Below, one piece after another: positions 31,899-37,365 of a stretch of 37,365 nt of DNA. The position numbers were made by a program, and so were the translations under genes. This DNA is from an uncultured Clostridia bacterium. GTDB lineage: Bacteria; Bacillota; Clostridia; TANB77; CAG-508. Below the pieces are notes generated by a model that was not told the DNA's origin, searched no databases, and saw only the letters and a program-made list of their open reading frames with translations. Each line of letters begins with the position of its first letter. The stretch's first letter is position 1. The stretch covers positions 1 to 37,365 of the forward strand of contig CANEDP010000015.1 of NCBI GenBank assembly GCA_947426305.1. Reading direction: 5' to 3'.

Positions 31899-33755
31899 AT
31901 GAAAGTAGCAGAGCCAATTATTAAAAAGATTCAAGATAATATAGATTCTTTAAGTTTATTTGAACAGGAAATTTTTAAATTAGATGATGATAAAATGAAA
32001 GATATTATAATGAGATTTCCTGTAGTATATATTCATAATTGGAAAAATAAAAATAAGTATGAAGTATATGTAGGTGAATCAAACGATATTGTTCAAAGAA
32101 CAAAACAACATTATAATAAAATGAAAAAAGAAGATGAATGGCAATATAATTTGTCAGATGGAAAAGCCAATTTATATGTTATAGGACATGAACATTTTAA
32201 TAAATCTTTGACAATGGATATAGAAACAAAGCTAATTCATTATTTAACGAGTGTTGAAAATATAGTTAAAGTACATAACGGAAGAGACAATCCACAAAAG
32301 CATTACTATCCAGTTGAAGAATTTGATGATATATTTACAAAAGTATGGAAGAAACTTAGAAAAGATAACAAAGAAATATTTCCTTTAGAAAGTTCTATTA
32401 AAGATTCAGCTATTTTTAAAGCATCTCCATTACATAAACTTACAGAGGAACAACAAAAGGCTAAAGAAAAGATTTTAGAAAAAATAGGTAATGCATTAAG
32501 AAATAATAAGAGAGGACAACTAATTTTTGTTGAGGGAGAAGCTGGAACAGGAAAAACAGTATTAAATAGTAGTACATTCTATGAATTATTTTGCAGATAT
32601 GAAGATGAAAAGAATGATAATTCAAGTGATTTACAATATGAAACATCAAATTGCTTTCTACTAGTAAACCATGATGAACAAATTACAGTATATAGACAGA
32701 TTTTTGATAAGTTAGGAATTACCGATAAATACGGACAAGTTGTAGATAAACCTACTCCTTTTATAAATAAACATTCAATTGATAATCCAGTAGATGTTGT
32801 TTTTGTTGATGAGGCACATTTATTATTAACACAAGGAAAACAGTCTTATCGAGGTAAAAATCAACTAAAAGATATTATAGATAGAGCCAAAGTAGTAGTT
32901 GTAATGTTTGATGAAGATCAGATTTTAACAACAGAACAATACTTGGAATATGAAAAGATAGAAGAATATAGAAACGAATCTTCTAAAAATGATAATTATA
33001 TTAAGCTTGAGAATCAACTTAGAATGCATGCTAATGAAGAAGTAGTAGACTGGATTAATTCATTTACTAAAGAAGGAATAATAAAGGCTATGCCATATGA
33101 TTTAGGTTCTTATGATATAAAAATATTTGATGATCCTAAAATATTGGATAAAGAGATAAAAAATAAAGCTTTAAATGACAAATCAAAATTATCAAGAATA
33201 ATTGCGACTTATGATTGGCCATATAAGGACAATCATGAAAGTTGCCCAGATAAATATTGGGAAGTAAAAATAGGTAATTGGCACAAACCATGGAATAGAG
33301 AATTAGAAAAAGATTTAGATAGAAAACAAAAAAGAAGTATAAAAAATCTTGCTTGGGCAGAGCAACCTCAAACAATTAATGAAATTGGTTCAACATATAC
33401 AATTCAGGGATTTGATTTGAATTATGCAGGTGTAATTCTTGGACCATCTGTAAAATATAGAAATGGACATATTGTTTTTGATTCAAGTGAGAGTTGCAAT
33501 GAAAAGGCTACTAGAAACAGAACATTATCTGATGGGACTTCACAAAAGTTTGGAGAAGAATTGCTTAAACATGAAGTAAGAGTTCTTATGACACGTGGTG
33601 TTAATGGTTTATACATATATGCATGTGATGATGAACTAAGAGAACAACTTAAAAAGTGTACGGGTAATTATTTAGAATATAAAATTGATGAAGATGAGAA
33701 TGAGAGAGAATTATTAATGGTTGCTGAAGATGCAGAAGAATATAAATACGAATAA
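31899..33755 (+). CDS. GIY-YIG nuclease - DUF2075/SF1-helicase-like fusion protein
   Basis: A 618-residue two-domain protein. Residues about 40-130 are a GIY-YIG endonuclease-like domain (VVYIHNW, YEVYVGES, then Q-R-TKQHY). Residues about 185-600 form a superfamily-1 helicase-like ATPase of the DUF2075 kind: Walker A GEAGTGKT (213-220), Walker B VFVDEAH (301-307), MFDEDQ as motif III, QLRMH near 375, STYTIQGFD as motif V and MTRGVNGLYIY as motif VI. It likely binds and cleaves DNA or RNA in an ATP-dependent manner. It lies between a MazG-like gene and a zinc-ribbon gene in one apparent operon; a defence role is inferred. AGGAG ribosome site. Confidence 0.85.
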   Translation: MKVAEPIIKKIQDNIDSLSLFEQEIFKLDDDKMKDIIMRFPVVYIHNWKNKNKYEVYVGESNDIVQRTKQHYNKMKKEDEWQYNLSDGKANLYVIGHEHFNKSLTMDIETKLIHYLTSVENIVKVHNGRDNPQKHYYPVEEFDDIFTKVWKKLRKDNKEIFPLESSIKDSAIFKASPLHKLTEEQQKAKEKILEKIGNALRNNKRGQLIFVEGEAGTGKTVLNSSTFYELFCRYEDEKNDNSSDLQYETSNCFLLVNHDEQITVYRQIFDKLGITDKYGQVVDKPTPFINKHSIDNPVDVVFVDEAHLLLTQGKQSYRGKNQLKDIIDRAKVVVVMFDEDQILTTEQYLEYEKIEEYRNESSKNDNYIKLENQLRMHANEEVVDWINSFTKEGIIKAMPYDLGSYDIKIFDDPKILDKEIKNKALNDKSKLSRIIATYDWPYKDNHESCPDKYWEVKIGNWHKPWNRELEKDLDRKQKRSIKNLAWAEQPQTINEIGSTYTIQGFDLNYAGVILGPSVKYRNGHIVFDSSESCNEKATRNRTLSDGTSQKFGEELLKHEVRVLMTRGVNGLYIYACDDELREQLKKCTGNYLEYKIDEDENERELLMVAEDAEEYKYE

Positions 33756-33779
33756 ATCATAAGATTCAAGGAGATTGCT

Positions 33780-34013
33780 ATGAAAATTAAATGTTTAATA
33801 TGTGGAGATACAATTGAATCTAAGAGAGTACATGATTTAGTTAGTTGTAAGTGTGATAGTTGCTATATAGATGGAGGACGAGATTATTTACACTTCGGAG
33901 GAAAAGACTTCGATAAAATTTTAATTATTTTTGATGATGGTACTGAAATCTTGGCTAGTGACGAAATAAATTATCGAAGAAAATATAAAGAATGGGAAAA
34001 TCAAAAATACTAA
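33780..34013 (+). CDS. Small zinc-ribbon protein (DUF7695-like)
   Basis: A 77-residue protein with CLICGD near residue 5 and CKCDSC near 28, followed by DGGRDYLHFGG: a compact four-cysteine zinc-binding module. The C-terminal part is acidic. It starts 24 nt after the GIY-YIG/helicase gene with CAAGGAG upstream, so it is probably the third gene of that operon. I recall it as a DUF7695-type small protein, not certain. The function is unknown. Confidence 0.72.
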   Translation: MKIKCLICGDTIESKRVHDLVSCKCDSCYIDGGRDYLHFGGKDFDKILIIFDDGTEILASDEINYRRKYKEWENQKY

Positions 34014-34239
34014 TTTGCTATATGTAATTTTAGTATTTATAATATCTACTGTTATAATCAAGATTGATTCTACATTATGGATAAATGTTTTTGAAGTAAT
34101 GATCACAGTATATTTTACAATAATTTATGAGGAGATGAAGTCTATGAAAATATTTTCACACGGTGTTAGCTCTGGTATATGTGTAGAAACAAATGTGATA
34201 ATAAGTAGATATAATACTAAAAATATATAGATTAGAGCA

Positions 34240-34267
34240 TTAGGTTCGATTCCTAATCTACACACCA
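34240..34267 (+). other. tRNA 3'-end-like segment, possible attachment site
   Basis: TTAGG-TTCGATT-CCTAA is a textbook T-arm (5-bp stem, seven-base TTCGATT loop), followed by a seven-base TCTACAC acceptor strand, A and CCA. A terminator follows at once. GTGTAGA, the exact complement of the acceptor strand, lies at 34181-34187, which would give an 87-nt RNA, but no normal D-arm or anticodon arm can be drawn between. TAGATTAG / CTAATCTA (34228-34235, 34253-34260) is a competing hairpin. Most likely this is the 3' piece of a tRNA gene left by integration of a mobile element (attR-like), not a working tRNA. Confidence 0.5.
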
Positions 34268-34294
34268 AGCAGACAAGAAAGTCTGCTTCTTTTA
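34268..34294 (+). terminator. Terminator following the tRNA-like end
   Basis: AGCAGAC-AAGAAA-GTCTGCT followed by TCTTTT; perfect 7-bp stem. Confidence 0.88.
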
Positions 34295-34400
34295 ATTTAA
34301 ATTGAAAATAATAAATACAAAAAAGGTACTATTTTTATAACGAAAACATAGAATATTATATAAAGTTTTACAAAAATAATATAAAATGTATTAAAAATAA

Positions 34401-34429
34401 TTGACTTATACTTAAAAGTGGTGTAAAAT
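34401..34429 (+). promoter_or_regulatory. Promoter of the AAA ATPase operon
   Basis: TTGACT at 34401-34406 and TAAAAT at 34424-34429 with a 17-nt spacer, about 50 nt before the start codon. Confidence 0.65.
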
Positions 34430-34477
34430 AGTATGGAAAAGTTCAAAAATGATACAATATTATAGGAGGTTGATAAA

Positions 34478-35845
34478 ATGTTCACATATGTAAAAGCTAA
34501 AAACTTTAAATCATTAAAAGATATAGAGTTCAATTTAAATAAGACAAAAACAAAAACAAATCAATTTATATCTATATATGGTGAAAATGGAAGTGGAAAA
34601 ACCAATATTGTAGAATTATTTAAATTATTACAACAATCAACAATGTCAAGAGCAACAGATATTGTGATGAATAAGATGCCAAAAGAATTTTGGAAAATAC
34701 AAGAAGAAATGTCAGATCAGTTACCAACAGAAATAAGACAAATTTTCCAATTATCATTTAATCTAAAAGAATATAGAATGTTAGATGAAGAAGAACCAAC
34801 TGAAATTGAATATGGTTTCAAAATTAATGATAATGATGGATTTTATTATATAAAATTTGATGATGAAATTATAGAAGAAAAACTATATTATATGGCTGGA
34901 AAACAAAGAGCATATCTATTTCAAATAAATAAAGAAAATAGCAAAATTATTAAAAACTTAAATAAAAACATATTTATTAATGAAAAATATAATGAAGAAT
35001 TAATCGATGGAATTGATAAGTATTGGGGCAAATATACTTTTCTATCATTATTATCATTTGAAGCAATAGAGAAAAATAAAGACTATATAGATAATAATAT
35101 ATCTAAAAATATTATGGAAGTAATAGATAAAATTTGGTCAATGACAGTACATGTTGATAAAGGTGCTTTAAAAATAATACCAGATGGTTTTGTAAAAGTA
35201 AGAAAATTAGACAATATACAAAAAGGAATTGTAAAAAAGGATAAGTTATCAGAAATAAAGAAATATGAAAATGTTTTAAATATATTTTTTACACAAGCAT
35301 ATGCAGATATAAAAGAAGTAAAATACAAAATAAATGAAAAAGAAGACAGAATCCATTATGAATTATATTTTTATAAAATGATAGGAGGACAGATAAAGTC
35401 CATTCCTTCTAGACTTGAATCAGATGGAACAACAAGAATACTAAATCAATTTGATACAATAATAGGTTCATTGTTAGGAGAAACAGTTATAATAGATGAA
35501 ATAGATAATGGAATACATGATGTACTGATGAAAAATATTATAATGTCAATAAAAGATGAGATAACAGGACAATTGATAATAACAACACATAATACACTTT
35601 TATTAGAAATATTACCAAAAGAATATATCTATATATTGTCAACAGACTATAATGGAAACAAAACAATAAATTCTATAAAAGAATATGGAATTAAAATACA
35701 AAAAAATAATAATGCTCGTGATTTATATTTTAAAGGAGTCTTTGGAGGAATTCCAACAACAGATTATATTGATTTTGAAGAAATAAAATATGCTCTAGAA
35801 GATTCGGAAGATAATGAGGAAAATGCTGATGGTGAGGAAACTTAA
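34478..35845 (+). CDS. AAA15/21-type ABC-like ATPase
   Basis: A 455-residue ATPase related to OLD/RecF-type defence ATPases. It starts with FTYVKAKNFKSLKDIEF, the strand typical of SMC-like ABC ATPases. Walker A is GENGSGKT (35-42), Walker B is VIIDEIDNG (D340, E341), and the H-loop is TTHN (H371). The long middle insertion is helical and charged. Such proteins are usually encoded with a Toprim-type nuclease partner, as in PARIS (AriA-AriB) or RloA-RloB type pairs; here the next gene begins with a Toprim-like domain and overlaps the 3' end. AGGAGG lies 9 nt before ATG 34478. Confidence 0.85.
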   Translation: MFTYVKAKNFKSLKDIEFNLNKTKTKTNQFISIYGENGSGKTNIVELFKLLQQSTMSRATDIVMNKMPKEFWKIQEEMSDQLPTEIRQIFQLSFNLKEYRMLDEEEPTEIEYGFKINDNDGFYYIKFDDEIIEEKLYYMAGKQRAYLFQINKENSKIIKNLNKNIFINEKYNEELIDGIDKYWGKYTFLSLLSFEAIEKNKDYIDNNISKNIMEVIDKIWSMTVHVDKGALKIIPDGFVKVRKLDNIQKGIVKKDKLSEIKKYENVLNIFFTQAYADIKEVKYKINEKEDRIHYELYFYKMIGGQIKSIPSRLESDGTTRILNQFDTIIGSLLGETVIIDEIDNGIHDVLMKNIIMSIKDEITGQLIITTHNTLLLEILPKEYIYILSTDYNGNKTINSIKEYGIKIQKNNNARDLYFKGVFGGIPTTDYIDFEEIKYALEDSEDNEENADGEET

Positions 35846-36869
35846 TTACTGCAAAGGAATTATAATAGCACATGGAAAAAGTGAGCTTCTTTTAGCAGAG
35901 CATATAAAAAGCAATTTACATTTGCCTATAGAAATATATGCAGAAAGTAATGGAAAAACGAGCATACAAATAGATAGTTTAATGACTGTATTAGGAAATA
36001 ATGTTTTTAAGAATAAAAGAGTATTTAATCAAAAATATGTAGTAGAAGAAGAAAAAGGAATACTAAAAAATTTTTCATTAATGCCAATAATGGACTTGGA
36101 TGATACCAATGAAGATAGAAAACAGAAATATATTTCAGGAGAAGTGTTTAAGAATCATTGGTTAAGTCCTTACATAGTTCCAATTTGGAATAAAAGTAAT
36201 CTAGATGAAGTGTTGCTAGATTTGAGACTTATAGATAAACTACCGAATAATAAAGAGAAGGGAAAGGTATATAGAGATTTGTTCCCAACAAATAAAGGAG
36301 AATCAGGATATGAATGCACAATATCTGAGGGAGTTTCCATACTAACGTCTAGTCTTGATTTTGAAACATCAAAAGAAATAAATGGACATGGTGTATTTAC
36401 AAATTTATTATTAGAAGGTTTAAAAGGTGGCGCAGCCAATATTAATGGAAAAATAACACCAAGTAGTATTTATGCATATATTGACCAAGCGTTAGGAGAC
36501 TGGGAACAAAGACCAATATTTAAAACAAATGTTAAAGAATTTAATTCAATTAGAGAAATAGAACCACAAGTGCCAATTAGTATTATTAGAAATCTAACAA
36601 AGTATTTTAAAACTCCACAAGAAGAGTTTAAGTTAGATCCATCATTTGAATATACTAATGCAATTAATATAGAACACAAAGTTATTGAGCCATATGCAGA
36701 TGAAAGAAATGTTACAATATTTAAAGAACTACAGAAGCTGGCTGGTGTGGGATTAATAGTACCAGTAGATGAGGAACATATGTATTTTGCTGCTATGAAT
36801 TCTAAGTCATGTAAACTTACAGCTCTAGGATATCATTACTGGAGACTTGTAGATAAAAAACAAATATAG
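35829..36869 (+). CDS. Chimera: Toprim-like domain joined to the C-terminal half of a caspase-like protein
   Basis: About 346 residues from ATG 35829 (GAGG 9 nt upstream, overlapping the ATPase gene by 17 nt; in-frame ATGs also lie at 35814 and 35823). Residues 1 to about 155 look Toprim-like: IIIAHGKSE (E19) and MPIMDLDD (D89, D91), as in partner nucleases of AAA ATPases. From about residue 167, the sequence switches to the distal part of a caspase-like (C14) domain: GVSILTSS, GHGVFTNLLLEGLKGGAA (about 186-203) and QRPIF (227-231), followed by an accessory C-terminus (YFAAMNSKSC near 319-328, LTALGYHYWRL). The region that would hold the catalytic His and Cys of a caspase is absent. This looks like a recombination junction between two defence genes. 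Activity of either half is uncertain. Confidence 0.7.
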   Translation: MVRKLNYCKGIIIAHGKSELLLAEHIKSNLHLPIEIYAESNGKTSIQIDSLMTVLGNNVFKNKRVFNQKYVVEEEKGILKNFSLMPIMDLDDTNEDRKQKYISGEVFKNHWLSPYIVPIWNKSNLDEVLLDLRLIDKLPNNKEKGKVYRDLFPTNKGESGYECTISEGVSILTSSLDFETSKEINGHGVFTNLLLEGLKGGAANINGKITPSSIYAYIDQALGDWEQRPIFKTNVKEFNSIREIEPQVPISIIRNLTKYFKTPQEEFKLDPSFEYTNAINIEHKVIEPYADERNVTIFKELQKLAGVGLIVPVDEEHMYFAAMNSKSCKLTALGYHYWRLVDKKQI

Positions 36870-36888
36870 GGAATGGAGGTGATATAAT

Positions 36889-37278
36889 ATGTCTAAAAAA
36901 AGAACATTTATAAGTTTTGATTATGACAATGATTCTGATTTAAAAACATTATTAGTAGGACAAGCAAGAAATGAAGATTCTCCTTTTGAGATAACTGATA
37001 TGTCAATAAAGGAAGCGATTGACACTAATTGGAAAGCTAATGCTAGAACTAGAATAAAGGGATGCGATGTTGTTGCTGTGATTTGTGGTAAACATACAGA
37101 TGAGGCAACTGGAGTCTCTGCTGAGGTCTCAATAGCACAAGAAGAAGGAATTCCATATTTTCTTTTACATGGAAGAGCAAATGAAGTTTGCAAAAAACCA
37201 AAGACTGCTAAAACATCAGATAAAATATATAATTGGACATGGAATAATTTAAAAGCTTTAATTAACGGTGGCAGATAA
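36889..37278 (+). CDS. ThsB-like TIR-domain protein
   Basis: A 129-residue TIR-like protein (DUF1863 / ThsB type). TFISFDYDND is the first strand, IKGCDVVAVICGKHT (about 56-70) the middle strand and loop, and GVSAEVSIAQEEGIPYFLLHG (about 75-95) the helix that carries the likely catalytic glutamate E79. In Thoeris, ThsB proteins convert NAD+ into cyclic ADP-ribose-type signals that activate a partner effector. The strong GGAGGTGAT site and 19-nt gap place it in one operon with the Toprim/caspase chimera. From memory, TIR proteins paired with caspase-like effectors define a Thoeris type, which fits the caspase remnant upstream. Confidence 0.8.
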   Translation: MSKKRTFISFDYDNDSDLKTLLVGQARNEDSPFEITDMSIKEAIDTNWKANARTRIKGCDVVAVICGKHTDEATGVSAEVSIAQEEGIPYFLLHGRANEVCKKPKTAKTSDKIYNWTWNNLKALINGGR

Positions 37279-37365
37279 ATTAAATTTAATATTATCATAA
37301 AAGTGTGAAAAAGAGAGTATAGAAAAAGTTGTGTAAAAAATCCTTCCGTGATAAAATAAAAAATA
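37279..37365. other. Right edge of the window, no feature
   Basis: The 87 bases after the TIR gene are AT-rich with no open gene, hairpin terminator or promoter that I can support. The defence island may continue beyond the window. Confidence 0.6.

Larger units (their letters stand above)
34014..34477 (+). other. Gap: remnant reading frames, tRNA-like 3' end, terminator, promoter
   Basis: No convincing gene. A hydrophobic frame from TTG 34015 to 34230 lacks a ribosome site. GAGGAG precedes ATG 34144, opening a 28-codon frame that looks like debris. The right part holds a tRNA-like end, a hairpin terminator and the promoter of the ATPase gene. Confidence 0.5.

Noticed and set aside
34015..34230. 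Small hydrophobic reading frame starting with TTG
   Set aside because: No ribosome site, it runs into the tRNA-like segment, and no family resemblance is visible.
34181..34267. Complete tRNA gene of 87 nt
   Set aside because: The acceptor and T-arm are perfect, but the D-arm and anticodon stem-loop cannot be drawn, and position 8 is not T.

Overview
The window looks like a chromosome segment of a low-GC, Gram-positive, strictly anaerobic bacterium of the Clostridia type. The support is the very AT-rich sequence, AGGAGG-type ribosome binding sites, consensus sigma-A promoters with 17-nt spacers, an NAD-linked electron-bifurcating [FeFe] hydrogenase, a MurE of the meso-diaminopimelate type, and no sign of an outer membrane. 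I cannot name the genus from this sequence.

Layout. 65-2747 (minus): two glycosyltransferase genes, one fused to a histidine phosphatase domain. 3011-3953: a Na+/Ca2+ exchanger read in two frames. 4095-8988: hydrogenase operon hydC, hydB (also in two frames), a metallo-beta-lactamase-fold gene and hydA. 9075-10201: two solitary promoter-gene-terminator cassettes of unknown function. 10303-11202: pyrB. 11239-11760 (minus): small membrane-anchored protein. 11912-14170: U32 peptidase. 14406-21380: murE, mraY, ftsW, murG, then topA. 21651-25555: an M15/PG-binding protein, a third solitary cassette, mntP and a class B penicillin-binding protein. From 25.7 kb onward the content is accessory: a phospholipase-C-like gene pair, a 905-residue adenosine-deaminase-like protein with a SLOG-like tail, a hairpin-rich stretch, a broken small gene, MazG + GIY-YIG/helicase + zinc-ribbon genes, a tRNA 3'-end-like site, and finally an AAA ATPase, a Toprim/caspase chimera and a TIR protein.

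Two results stand out. First, two unrelated housekeeping genes (exchanger and hydB) each carry one extra base that makes an in-frame CGG followed by A. Skipping one base there restores a full-length family protein, reading GGA (Gly) next. By eye I found no other in-frame CGG in about ten thousand codons of host-like genes, while the three cassettes use CGG five times without a frame change. This fits programmed +1 frameshifting at a rare or unassigned CGG codon, with systematic read or assembly error as the main alternative. Second, the right end is a defence island in which the Toprim partner of an AAA ATPase appears fused to the C-terminal half of a caspase-like protein, immediately followed by a ThsB-like TIR gene. 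This looks like a recombination product between an ATPase/Toprim system and a TIR-caspase (Thoeris-like) system.
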